Source: Solitalea canadensis DSM 3403 (GTDB lineage: Bacteria > Bacteroidota > Bacteroidia > Sphingobacteriales > Sphingobacteriaceae). From it: DNA of 64,000 nucleotides. Under the pieces are notes generated by a model. That model saw only the letters and a program-made list of their open reading frames with translations, had not been told where the DNA came from and did not search any database. A program made the position numbers and the translations under genes. The stretch spans positions 5,138,070-5,202,069 of the forward strand of contig NC_017770.1 of the NCBI RefSeq assembly GCF_000242635.2. The letters run 5' to 3'. Positions 42,951 to 51,999 of the stretch are shown piece by piece. Each line of letters starts with the position of its first letter. The first letter of the stretch is position 1.

Positions 42951-43970
42951 ATGATGAAAGGTAAAAAAGGAATACTTTTAATTAATCTGGGTACGCCGAA
43001 TAGTCCCTCAACTGCTGATGTTCGTACTTACTTAGATGAGTTTTTGTCTGATCCAAGAGTTATCGACCTTAATCCAATCGGTCGATTTTTTTTGGTTAAA
43101 GGCCTCATTCTTCCATTACGTTCTCCTAAATCGGCTGCCACTTATCAAAAGATATGGACGGAAAATGGTTCTCCATTGTTATATTATACCATTCGCCAGA
43201 AAGAATTACTTGAGCAACGCTTAGGAAATGAATACATGGTTGAATATGCAATGCGTTATCAAAATCCAAGCATTGAATCAGTCCTTGAAAAATTCAGAAA
43301 AGCAAAGGTTTTTGATATTAAGATCATCCCTTTGTTCCCTCAGTATGCTTCTGCAACTACAGGTTCTGTGCACGATATGGTGATGGCAGTAGTGAAAAAC
43401 TGGCAAATAGTTCCTAATATTGAGTTTGTAAACAGTTTTCCTGATCATCCAATAATGATCGATGCATTTGCAGAGATAGGTAGTAAATACGATCATGCAG
43501 CTTACGACCATGTATTGTTTAGCTTTCATGGACTACCTAAGCGCCAATTAATAAAAGCTGATCCAAGTGGTTGTCATTGTCAGCAGGTAGAAAATTGTTG
43601 TGATAAGATCAATGTTAATAATCAATATTGTTATAGTGCCCAATCACATTTAACAGCACGATCAATCGCTGAAAGACTAAATATTCCGAAAGAAAAATAC
43701 AGTATTTGCTTTCAGTCGCGTTTAGGCCGTGATCCATGGGTGGAGCCTTATACCAGCGAAGTAATTACTAAGCTTGCAAAAGAAGGCAAAAAGAAATTAT
43801 TGGTATTCTGTCCTGCTTTTGTGGCAGATTGCCTGGAAACAATTTTTGAGATAGGCATTGAATACGATGAGGAATTTAAGCATATGGGAGGAGAAAAAGT
43901 GCAGTTGGTACATGGTTTAAATGAGCATCCAAGATGGATTGATGCATTGGAAAATATTGCAAGAAATTAA
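42951..43970 (+). CDS. hemH: Ferrochelatase
   Basis: A 339-residue enzyme inserting iron into a porphyrin at the end of haem synthesis. It shows GILLINLGTPNSPSTADV at the N-terminus, YAMRYQNPSIESVL, the histidine-bearing FSFHGLPKRQL motif, CFQSRLGRDPWVEPYT and the acidic DCLETIFEIGIEYDEEF near the C-terminus. These are the canonical ferrochelatase blocks. A Cys-rich stretch CHCQQVENCC (about residues 205-214) lies just after the HGLP motif; some bacterial ferrochelatases carry a 2Fe-2S cluster there or at the C-terminus. Two adjacent ATGs (42951, 42954) make the start uncertain by one residue. It is downstream of ispH, and the operon ends in a hairpin. Confidence 0.96.
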   Translation: MMKGKKGILLINLGTPNSPSTADVRTYLDEFLSDPRVIDLNPIGRFFLVKGLILPLRSPKSAATYQKIWTENGSPLLYYTIRQKELLEQRLGNEYMVEYAMRYQNPSIESVLEKFRKAKVFDIKIIPLFPQYASATTGSVHDMVMAVVKNWQIVPNIEFVNSFPDHPIMIDAFAEIGSKYDHAAYDHVLFSFHGLPKRQLIKADPSGCHCQQVENCCDKINVNNQYCYSAQSHLTARSIAERLNIPKEKYSICFQSRLGRDPWVEPYTSEVITKLAKEGKKKLLVFCPAFVADCLETIFEIGIEYDEEFKHMGGEKVQLVHGLNEHPRWIDALENIARN

Positions 43971-43988
43971 TTTTTGCCCTAAAAACAA

Positions 43989-44023
43989 CGAACCCGAATC
44001 TAACTATTCGGGTTCGCTGTTTT
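43989..44023. terminator. Terminator after hemH
   Basis: CGAACCCGAAT (43989-43999) and ATTCGGGTTCG (44006-44016) are perfect 11-base arms with a 6-base loop. Flanking AAAACA and TGTTTT can extend the stem. It serves hemH and probably the convergent hybrid kinase. Confidence 0.9.
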
Positions 44024-44043
44024 ATAATGTTATGATAATAGGT

Positions 44044-47000
44044 CTAAAATTTTGCCGTGTTTTCCTCTTCTAAGTGATTGCCAAGAGATTCTCTTTTTGC
44101 TTTCATTTCAGCAATTACTTTTGCTCCAAACTCTTTTACCCTTTTAATCATTGCCTCAATTTGCTGTTGATCACGATACTCTGAAATTAACATGGCTTTA
44201 GCTTCTTCAAAACCACGTTTGAAAGGAGTAAGACTCATCATTTCCATTAATGGAGTGTGCTTATGGTTGGTTTCCCGTATTCCATTTAAATCATTTCGTC
44301 GTAAGAACGTCTCATAATTACCAGTTAGTTCATTAACAGAATCAACTGCGATATCTAAAAATTCACGTAGAAAGTCAGGGTTGTCTTCTGTAATTTCTAA
44401 GATCTTAGAAAAATCAACTAATTCTTTATTCATGATCTCATGTGTTGTTTGAGTTTCGGCAAACTCATGTGTTCTATTTAAACATTTAACTATTGTTAAA
44501 TATAAATCCTGAGGATCAAAAGGTTTAGTAAGATAAGCGTTCATTCCGAGATTATAAACACGGTCTCTTACTTCAACCAAAGCCGCTGCAGAGAGCGCGA
44601 TTATTGGCAGGGTTTTATATTTCTCATTATCTAAAGAACGTATTTTTGGGGTGGCTTGGTATCCGTCCATTTCTGGCATGAGCAAATCCATCAGAATTAT
44701 GTCGAAATCTTGTTTTTGAACCATTTCTATGGCTTTTCGTCCATTATTGGCAAAAGCAACCTCAGCATTCCATTTTTTCAAGAATTTTTCAATTACAACT
44801 CTGTTGGTCGAATTATCTTCTGCTACCAGTATATTTATTCCATCCAACGATGGTTTTCCGATCGATTCGGCATTAGCAATTGTAGAAAGTGATTGACCTT
44901 TATATTTCTTCAATCGTAAAGTAAAGAAGAACGTTGAGCCATTTTCTTTTTCGCTTACTACATTAATTTCGCTATTCATTAATTGCAATAAACGCTTAGT
45001 AATGGCTAATCCTAAACCGGTACCACCAAATTTACGTGTAGTTTCGGAGCTGGCTTGAGTAAAGTGTTCGAAAATGTAATCAATTTTATCCGGAGGAATA
45101 CCGATCCCCGTATCAGTAATGGAGAAATAAAGATCGGCATAGTCGCCTTCCTGTTGCAATTGTTTAACTTTTATGGTTACGCCACCGACATCCGTAAATT
45201 TGATTGCATTGCCAATTAAATTGGTTAAAATTTGGGCAATACGCGATGGATCTCCAATAACTAATTTATGGAACGTATCCACAATCTCCATGTCCAAGTT
45301 GATCCCTTTCTTGTCAGATTGGTAAAGGAAGGAGTTATAGATATGATCTAACAGATCTTCAAGATTAAACGGAATGTTTTCAAAATCAATAACACTTGAC
45401 TCAATTTTATTATAGTCTAGTATATCATTGATAAGAGCAAGTAGGTTTTCTGAAGAGAAACGAAGGGTTTCTAGTTTTTCTAATTGCGATTCAAGAGGAT
45501 TTTCTTCCAATAAAAGATTCGCCATGCCAATAACAGCGTTTAATGGCGTGCGGATCTCATGACTCATAGTCGATAAGAACTGAGATTTTATGTCAGCTGC
45601 GTGTTCTGCTTTTTCTTTAGCTTCAATCAGTTCCTGTTCAAATTTTTTAATGTGAGTAATGTTCTTTCCAAACATTGCAGCCCCTATTACCGATTTGTTT
45701 TCATCGTAAATAGGATTAAAAGAAGTCTCATAAAACACTTTTTTGCCATCCGCCAAGAACTCATTTTGCTGGGTGAACCGCTCTCCTGTAAAGGTTCGTT
45801 GGTATAAAGTTCCCCAGAAATCATAATCTTCAATAGTAAAATTGTTAAGTTCTGAGCGTTTCTGGCTCATATCAACCCTAAATATTTCTTTTAAGCGTTT
45901 TCTGAAAGCATTGTTAGCTGTAATTAACTTATGATTCGTATTGATAGACCAAATAGGCTCATCAATATTATCAATCAATGCCATTAGATTTGATTCATTT
46001 TGTTTGATCGTTTGCTCAATCTTTTTCTTCTCAGTAATGTCATTGGCAAAACAGATATAGCCCAGTAGGTTTCCGAAGTTGTCTCTTAGTGCACTTATGT
46101 TAATCTGTGTAGGAAATTTACTTCCATCTTTTCTAACAAAGTTTAATTCATGTTCACAGTGCATGTTTAGCTTTGCTTTAACTACTAATGCATCCTGCAA
46201 TGGAACAGGAAAGCCTAATTCGGCTGAAAATTTTGAGGCTAAAGCTTCGCAGTCGCTTAGGTCGCAGAAGTGTTCATATGATTTTGTATCTAATACTTCA
46301 TCTGCTCGATAACCCAAAATCCTTTCAGCAGCCCTGTTAAATATTTTTATACTATAATGCTGATCAGTAACAATTACTGCATAACCGGCATTATCCAAAA
46401 TGGCTTTCTGCAGTTGGGCCATTTCATCAATTTTTTGCTCATTGATCTTTTGCTGGGTGGTTTCAATACCGTAAATGGTAATACCCTCAATTTCATTATT
46501 AGCAATAATTGGCGTAAACGCATATTGAAAATATTCCTGTTGGCCATTAAATTCCATTGCCAACTCTTCCGAGAAATAGATTCCTCCTAATGCTTTATTG
46601 TAAAGATTTCTCCATTTTTCATGATAAACAGTCCCGTTGAGATGAGCAAGCTGATCATAACCTTTTACCGGAACAAAACCATGCGTTTTTTCGAAATATT
46701 CGCGGAATTTGTGGTTGGATGTAATAAAACGATATTGGCGGTCAACAGACCATACTAATGCGTCCGTATTTTCCAATAATGCCGTTAAGTTGGCATCCTT
46801 TTGTTTTAATTTAGACTCAAGGCGTTTGGTTTCAGTAATATCCTGAATAATTCCAGATAGTTTATAGACTTTACCATTCCGATAAGCCGGCTGTCCGGAC
46901 ACTCTGGTAATAATTTTGCGATTGCGTGCAGTGAAGAATTCAATCTCAATATCAAAAGGTAAACCCGTATGAATGGCTTGCCAACTAGCTTCCACTAATT

Positions 47001-48069
47001 TGTCCTTACTTCCAGGCGTACTTCTTTTTAATAGCAGATCAGTATCAATTATAACTGAAGGGTCAAGTTCAAAAATTTTATAGGTTTCTTCAGACCATAA
47101 TGAACGGTTGGTGTCAAGATGAAATTCCCAACTTCCCAGATGAGCGATACTTTGTGAAATACGTAGGAATTCCTCGCTTTTCTTTAAACCTTTTTCCTGT
47201 AGATTGCGAATGGAATCAATATGATTTAATTGATGTGCAGCCATAATGATGGCAACAACTGAAAGGATGATTACAGAGGTGCTTATTATAATAATGCTGA
47301 TCCCGTAGGGAAGGAAATTGTAAAAATTGCTGGCAAATCGTAGTAATAACAGAAAGATAGGAATCAAAACAGCATTGGGAATCAATCGCCGGGCAACTTT
47401 GCCCCCTTGCAACTCTGAAGAAATAATGCTTACAAAACCTCTGTCTGGATATACAAACAAATACCCTAATCCTAATGCAGTAATCAGAACCGAGGTATGC
47501 AACGCCATTGGTGCAAAATATAACAGTTTTAAAAAGCTATTAAATTGAAACACGAAACCCAACAAACGGGTACTGCCAATAATAATAACTATGGAAAGCA
47601 ATGTTTGAACCGCCGCAGTATACTTATTATAGTATAACATTGGTATTGAAAAAAGGAAAATCAGGAGACAGGTTAAACTAGCAGGCGACATTAATGATGA
47701 ATCAGCACCTGATAATGTGGATGTTTTGCTAAGTAAATAATTGTTTAATTGTGGCTGGGCATTATAATATTGATAAATAATATAAACGCAAACTCCCGCG
47801 ATAACCAATAAGTTAGCAGTTACTAATAATCGGTATGTTCTTGTATGGGGTAAGGGCTGAGTTAGAATTAATAAAATTGCGCCCAATGAAATTAACCCAA
47901 TTGCTGTACTGGGTTTCATGGGGGCATAATCAGTAATTACCGATCTGAGTATTTCTATATCGAACAGCCAGCCCCAAATACAAAGTATGGGTAATAGGAT
48001 CGATGCTAATGCTACCAGCTTAGCGAAGTTGACAAATTTGGTTTTAGCGTTGATTATGTTTGGTTCCAT
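44044..48069 (-). CDS. Membrane hybrid sensor histidine kinase with four PAS domains, receiver and HPt
   Basis: A 1341-residue sensor. About eight membrane spans occupy residues 15-275. Four PAS/PAC domains follow (about 300-410, 425-545, 550-680, 690-805), each linked by helical segments such as QDITETKRLESKLKQKDANL. The HisKA helix carries H837 (FLSTMSHEIRTPLNAVIG). The HATPase runs to about 1050, with LIGNAIKFTDVGGV and TGIGIPPDKIDYIFEHF. A receiver domain has D1128 (DIILMDLLMPEMDG). The C-terminal HPt-like domain has H1269 in ETNHKHTPLMEMMSL, an unusual context for a phosphotransfer histidine. All phosphorelay parts are therefore in one chain except the final response regulator, which is not nearby. 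The gene is monocistronic. The signal is unknown; one PAS (FCDLSDCEALASKF) is cysteine-containing. Confidence 0.92.
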   Translation of the reverse strand: MEPNIINAKTKFVNFAKLVALASILLPILCIWGWLFDIEILRSVITDYAPMKPSTAIGLISLGAILLILTQPLPHTRTYRLLVTANLLVIAGVCVYIIYQYYNAQPQLNNYLLSKTSTLSGADSSLMSPASLTCLLIFLFSIPMLYYNKYTAAVQTLLSIVIIIGSTRLLGFVFQFNSFLKLLYFAPMALHTSVLITALGLGYLFVYPDRGFVSIISSELQGGKVARRLIPNAVLIPIFLLLLRFASNFYNFLPYGISIIIISTSVIILSVVAIIMAAHQLNHIDSIRNLQEKGLKKSEEFLRISQSIAHLGSWEFHLDTNRSLWSEETYKIFELDPSVIIDTDLLLKRSTPGSKDKLVEASWQAIHTGLPFDIEIEFFTARNRKIITRVSGQPAYRNGKVYKLSGIIQDITETKRLESKLKQKDANLTALLENTDALVWSVDRQYRFITSNHKFREYFEKTHGFVPVKGYDQLAHLNGTVYHEKWRNLYNKALGGIYFSEELAMEFNGQQEYFQYAFTPIIANNEIEGITIYGIETTQQKINEQKIDEMAQLQKAILDNAGYAVIVTDQHYSIKIFNRAAERILGYRADEVLDTKSYEHFCDLSDCEALASKFSAELGFPVPLQDALVVKAKLNMHCEHELNFVRKDGSKFPTQINISALRDNFGNLLGYICFANDITEKKKIEQTIKQNESNLMALIDNIDEPIWSINTNHKLITANNAFRKRLKEIFRVDMSQKRSELNNFTIEDYDFWGTLYQRTFTGERFTQQNEFLADGKKVFYETSFNPIYDENKSVIGAAMFGKNITHIKKFEQELIEAKEKAEHAADIKSQFLSTMSHEIRTPLNAVIGMANLLLEENPLESQLEKLETLRFSSENLLALINDILDYNKIESSVIDFENIPFNLEDLLDHIYNSFLYQSDKKGINLDMEIVDTFHKLVIGDPSRIAQILTNLIGNAIKFTDVGGVTIKVKQLQQEGDYADLYFSITDTGIGIPPDKIDYIFEHFTQASSETTRKFGGTGLGLAITKRLLQLMNSEINVVSEKENGSTFFFTLRLKKYKGQSLSTIANAESIGKPSLDGINILVAEDNSTNRVVIEKFLKKWNAEVAFANNGRKAIEMVQKQDFDIILMDLLMPEMDGYQATPKIRSLDNEKYKTLPIIALSAAALVEVRDRVYNLGMNAYLTKPFDPQDLYLTIVKCLNRTHEFAETQTTHEIMNKELVDFSKILEITEDNPDFLREFLDIAVDSVNELTGNYETFLRRNDLNGIRETNHKHTPLMEMMSLTPFKRGFEEAKAMLISEYRDQQQIEAMIKRVKEFGAKVIAEMKAKRESLGNHLEEENTAKF

Positions 48070-48149
48070 CTGCGTTGCTTACGATAAATTTAGAGCTTAG
48101 AGAGCGAAGTAAGTAGCAAGATGGCTAATATATATAAAAAAAAAGTGAA

Positions 48150-49388
48150 TTATTGGTCTAATTCATTGAAAATAATAGAAGTAGCGTTGATATTTTGTTT
48201 TACATAATTACCCGATGCTAAGGCTGCGTCTGCTAATTTTTCAGGATTTTGAGAAAGAGCGCTGAAAATGAAATTTAACTCATCGAAATTAGCAATTGGG
48301 AAGCCTCCACCTGCTTTAATTAATTCCCCTGCTTCCATGAACTTCTTATAATTTGGGCCAAAAATTACGGGCAAGCTGAACGCTGCAGGCTCAAGGGTGT
48401 TGTGAATGCCAGACTTGCTAAACCCTCCGCCAATATAAGAGATGGTTCCATACTGATATAAAGATGTAAGCATTCCAATGTTGTCAATTACCACAATTTT
48501 ACCTGCTGTATTACTTGGATTTTCTTTTAATTCGGAGAAACGAATTGCATTATTGCCTAGGTTGTTCATAATGTTATCCACATGAGACTTATCAACTTCG
48601 TGGGGGGCCAGGATTAATTTCCAATCATCGTTTAAAGTAGCTGACAGCTTATTTAAGAGCGTCTCATCTTCTGGCCAGGTACTGCCTGCAATTAAAACCT
48701 TTTTGTTGCCAATGAATGACTCAATTAATTCTATTTTCTTAGGTTGAAGACTGTTTTCATACACACGGTCAAAACGAGTATCGCCGCTGATGGTCCAGTT
48801 GGTAAAACCAATCTGCGTAAGCAACTCTCCTGATTCTTTATTTTGCACAAAGAAATGTGATACACATCTCAACATGTTTCGGTTAAAAGCGCCATACCAT
48901 TTAAAAAAGATTTGATCAGGACGAAAAATGGCTGAGATCATGTATAATGGAATATTACGCTGTTTTAAGGCAACAAAGTAATGATACCAGTATTCATACT
49001 TAGTGAAAAAAGCTTCTTTCGGTTTTACAATGTCTAAAAATCTAACTGCATTTCCCTTGGTATCCAGTGGTAAATAAAAGATATAATCGGCTCCGGTATA
49101 ATTTTTACGAACCTCATACCCCGAAGGCGAAAAGAAAGTCATCACGATGGCCAGGTGAGGTTTATCTTCTTTAAGTTTCTCTAAAACAGGTCTTCCCTGT
49201 TCAAATTCACCCAAAGAAGCGAAATGAAACCAAACCCGGTCTCTTGTTTCATTTTTTAGAGCATTCTCCAATCTTAAAAATAGATCTTTTCTTCCAGCTC
49301 TGAATAATTTCGCCTTCTCATTAAACGTTGAGAAGATAGTAACAAGCCCGCTGTATACACGGATAGATAAATTATAGAATAAAACCAT
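48150..49388 (-). CDS. waaA: 3-deoxy-D-manno-octulosonic acid (Kdo) transferase
   Basis: A 412-residue membrane-associated GT-B glycosyltransferase that adds Kdo to lipid A precursor, linking lipid A to the LPS core. The N-terminal domain has WFHFASLGEFEQGRPVLE with the catalytic-base glutamate, FFSPSGYEVRKNY, and the KYEYWYHYF block. The C-terminal domain has VLIAGSTWPEDETLL, LAPHEVDKSHV, SYIGGGFSKSGIHNTLEPA and the GPNYKKF donor-site segment. Length fits WaaA (about 425). I start at ATG 49388 rather than the TTG nine bases upstream. A -7 box at 49395-49402 is so close that the message may be nearly leaderless. Divergent from the ugd-galE-rfbB operon, it completes an LPS/polysaccharide neighbourhood. 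Confidence 0.95.
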   Translation of the reverse strand: MVLFYNLSIRVYSGLVTIFSTFNEKAKLFRAGRKDLFLRLENALKNETRDRVWFHFASLGEFEQGRPVLEKLKEDKPHLAIVMTFFSPSGYEVRKNYTGADYIFYLPLDTKGNAVRFLDIVKPKEAFFTKYEYWYHYFVALKQRNIPLYMISAIFRPDQIFFKWYGAFNRNMLRCVSHFFVQNKESGELLTQIGFTNWTISGDTRFDRVYENSLQPKKIELIESFIGNKKVLIAGSTWPEDETLLNKLSATLNDDWKLILAPHEVDKSHVDNIMNNLGNNAIRFSELKENPSNTAGKIVVIDNIGMLTSLYQYGTISYIGGGFSKSGIHNTLEPAAFSLPVIFGPNYKKFMEAGELIKAGGGFPIANFDELNFIFSALSQNPEKLADAALASGNYVKQNINATSIIFNELDQ

Positions 49389-49394
49389 TGGCAA

Positions 49395-49402
49395 CAAAGG
49401 TA
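49395..49402 (-). promoter_or_regulatory. -7 box immediately upstream of waaA
   Basis: TACCTTTG on the minus strand fits TAnnTTTG and ends 6 bases before the ATG at 49388. A normal start point would fall on or next to the ATG. No TTG is visible at -33. Confidence 0.35.
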
Positions 49403-49607
49403 ATTAGTTTATCCCATAACTGTTTACCTGCATTTAATAACTAAAAATTAGTTAGTGTTACTGGAAACTTAATACTTATAAATCAGAACAAATGAACTCA
49501 TTTAGGTATATTCGCACCCGAATAGTACATATTACTAAAAACAATACAATCAAACCATATTGTTTATTTCTGTTATCAGAATAACAAAAAATACATAGAA
49601 TCTAAAA

Positions 49608-50924
49608 ATGAAAATCGCAGTTATAGGAACAGGATATGTTGGATTAGTAACCGGAACATGCCTAGCAGAAACAGGAAATAATGTGATATGTGTTGATATT
49701 GATGCTGAAAAAGTGGCTAAGATGCAACAAAGTATCGTTCCATTTTATGAGCCTGATCTCGAAAGCTTGTTTAAAAGAAATATTGCTAACAGGACATTAA
49801 CATTTACAACCAATCTTGCTGAGGCTGTTAAAGAATCGTTGATTATTATTTTGGCACTTCCTACGCCACCAAGTGAGGATGGATCGGCTGATCTTTCTTA
49901 TGTTCTAAATACTGCAAAAGCGATCGGTCCTATGATTGATGAATACAAGATCATCGTTAACAAAAGTACGGTTCCGGTTGGTACTGCTGATAAAGTAAGG
50001 GAAGCAATCGCTTCTTTTGCTCGTTATGAATTTGATGTAGTGTCTAATCCTGAGTTTCTGAGGGAGGGAGTAGCTGTCAATGATTTCATGAAACCTAGTC
50101 GTGTAATTGTAGGAACACGTTCTGAGAAGGTTAAGAAAGTATTTACTGAATTATATGCTCCATATATGCGTCAGGGCGAGCGTCTTATATTTATGGACGA
50201 ACGCAGTGCTGAAATAACAAAGTATGCTGCTAATGCATTTCTTGCCACTAAAATTTCTTTCATGAATGAAATGGCCGGGTTATGTGAGATCTTAGGTGCA
50301 GATATTGAGCAAGTTCGTCGCGGAATAGGTACAGATGATCGTATTGGTAAACAATTCCTATATGCAGGTATTGGTTATGGGGGAAGTTGTTTTCCGAAAG
50401 ATGTTCAGGCTTTAGCAAGAACTGCAACTGAAATAGGTGGTGATTTTAAAATCGTTGATGCTGTAATGAAAACTAACTATGCGCAGCGTGAGAAATTTCT
50501 TGATAAAGTAATTAACTATTTCAGTGCTGATTTAAAAGGTAAGAAAATAGCCTTCTGGGGATTAGCTTTTAAACCGGAAACAGATGATTTACGCGAGGCT
50601 CCATCCTTATATCTTATAAATGAATTGTTGGCTGAAGGAGTGAAGATAATCGCATATGACCCTGTTGCTATGGAGAATACAGAGCGTTTGTTGGGTGATA
50701 GGATTACTTACGCAAAGAATCAATATGAAGTGCTGGAAGATGCAGATGCATTGGTTATTGTAACGGAATGGAAAAACTTCCGTAACCCAGACTTTGATTT
50801 GATGATTGAAAAGATGAAGAAGAAGGTGATTTTTGATGGTAGAAACTTGTATAATCTTGAAAGAATGCAAGAATTAGGTTTCTATTATAATAGCATTGGT
50901 CGTGATATTGTTCAATCTAAATAA
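49608..50924 (+). CDS. ugd: UDP-glucose 6-dehydrogenase
   Basis: A 438-residue cytosolic NAD enzyme oxidising UDP-glucose to UDP-glucuronate, a precursor for exopolysaccharide or LPS. The Rossmann motif is IAVIGTGYVGLVTGTCLA. ALPTPPSEDGSADL is the family's loop. The catalytic cysteine is C261 in GYGGSCFPKDVQALA. WGLAFKPETDDLREAPSL is in the C-terminal domain. Length is normal. It opens a three-gene operon with galE (14 bases later) and rfbB (26 bases after that). A -7-like TATATTCG lies at about 49507-49514 upstream, the same variant as seen before aceB. Confidence 0.97.
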   Translation: MKIAVIGTGYVGLVTGTCLAETGNNVICVDIDAEKVAKMQQSIVPFYEPDLESLFKRNIANRTLTFTTNLAEAVKESLIIILALPTPPSEDGSADLSYVLNTAKAIGPMIDEYKIIVNKSTVPVGTADKVREAIASFARYEFDVVSNPEFLREGVAVNDFMKPSRVIVGTRSEKVKKVFTELYAPYMRQGERLIFMDERSAEITKYAANAFLATKISFMNEMAGLCEILGADIEQVRRGIGTDDRIGKQFLYAGIGYGGSCFPKDVQALARTATEIGGDFKIVDAVMKTNYAQREKFLDKVINYFSADLKGKKIAFWGLAFKPETDDLREAPSLYLINELLAEGVKIIAYDPVAMENTERLLGDRITYAKNQYEVLEDADALVIVTEWKNFRNPDFDLMIEKMKKKVIFDGRNLYNLERMQELGFYYNSIGRDIVQSK

Positions 50925-50938
50925 TCTACTATATAAAA

Positions 50939-51973
50939 ATGTCCAAATCTAAAGTTTTAATCACCGGAGGCACTGGTTACATAGGCTCTCATACAGTTGT
51001 TGAGTTAATTAATGCGGGATATGAGGCCGTTATTGTTGATAATCTAAGTAATTCTGAAAGATTTATCCTCGATCGTATTGAACAGATTACAAGGGTAAAG
51101 CCTACCTTTTATCAAATCGACCTTTGTGATAAGGCAAAAGTTGAAGAACTTTTCTCAACAGAAAAAGATATTGATGCCGTTATTCATTTTGCTGCATTTA
51201 AAGCAGTAGGAGAGTCGGTAAAGGAACCATTAAAGTATTTTCTGAACAATAATCTTTCGTTGATCAATTTATTGGAAGTAATGAAAGCAAAGGCAGTAAA
51301 TAATATTGTGTTTTCCTCATCGGCTACTGTATATGGACAGCCTGATGTATTGCCTGCGACAGAAACGACGCCTTTTCAAAAAGCATTATCGGCCTATGGC
51401 AGTACTAAGCAGATGGGTGAAGAAATCTTAGAAAAGGTATCAGCGGCTACTAATGTTCATTCAATTGCTTTGCGTTATTTCAATCCCGTAGGAGCCCATA
51501 AAAGTGCATTGATAGGAGAGTTGCCTATAGGTATTCCTAGTAATTTAATGCCATTTGTAACGCAAACAGGTATTGGTAAGCGGGAGATGCTGACTATTTT
51601 TGGAAATGATTACAGCACCCCGGACGGAACTTGTATAAGAGATTATATTCATGTTATTGATTTGGCGAAAGCGCATGTTAAGGCCTGTGAACGATTGTTA
51701 GAAGGCAAGTCTGAAAGTAGATATGAAATATTCAATCTTGGAACCGGAAAGGGTACTTCAGTTTTGGAAATTGTAAATGCTTTTGAAAAAGTAACCGGAC
51801 AAAAACTGAATTATAAATTTGGTGAGCGCAGAGATGGGGATGTTGAGTCGTTATACGCGGAAACCAAATTGGCAAATGAAAAACTTGGCTGGAAAGCTGA
51901 ACTGGGTCTGGATGAAATGCTAAGTTCAGCCTGGGCATGGGAAGTTAAACTGAAAGAAACGGTTGATAAATAG
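50939..51973 (+). CDS. galE: UDP-glucose 4-epimerase
   Basis: A 344-residue NAD-dependent SDR epimerase interconverting UDP-glucose and UDP-galactose (or the N-acetyl forms). NAD motif VLITGGTGYIGSHTVVELI; FSSSATVYGQP with the catalytic Ser; Y153-x3-K157 in YGSTKQMGEE; RYFNPVGAH and PDGTCIRDYIHVIDLAKAH follow. These are standard GalE blocks, so it is more specific than the generic epimerases of the superfamily. Length fits. It is in the middle of the ugd-galE-rfbB operon. The short gap to rfbB contains the ATTACACCGATT word in reverse. Confidence 0.96.
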   Translation: MSKSKVLITGGTGYIGSHTVVELINAGYEAVIVDNLSNSERFILDRIEQITRVKPTFYQIDLCDKAKVEELFSTEKDIDAVIHFAAFKAVGESVKEPLKYFLNNNLSLINLLEVMKAKAVNNIVFSSSATVYGQPDVLPATETTPFQKALSAYGSTKQMGEEILEKVSAATNVHSIALRYFNPVGAHKSALIGELPIGIPSNLMPFVTQTGIGKREMLTIFGNDYSTPDGTCIRDYIHVIDLAKAHVKACERLLEGKSESRYEIFNLGTGKGTSVLEIVNAFEKVTGQKLNYKFGERRDGDVESLYAETKLANEKLGWKAELGLDEMLSSAWAWEVKLKETVDK

Positions 51974-51974
51974 A

Positions 51975-51987
51975 AATCGGTGTAATC
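51975..51987. repeat. Single copy of the ATTACACCGATT word in reverse orientation
   Basis: AATCGGTGTAATC is the exact complement of GATTACACCGATT, the word that is repeated at 7249-7324. It occupies half of the galE-rfbB gap. This supports a dispersed intergenic repeat family. Confidence 0.6.
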
Positions 51988-51999
51988 AAATATAAAACA

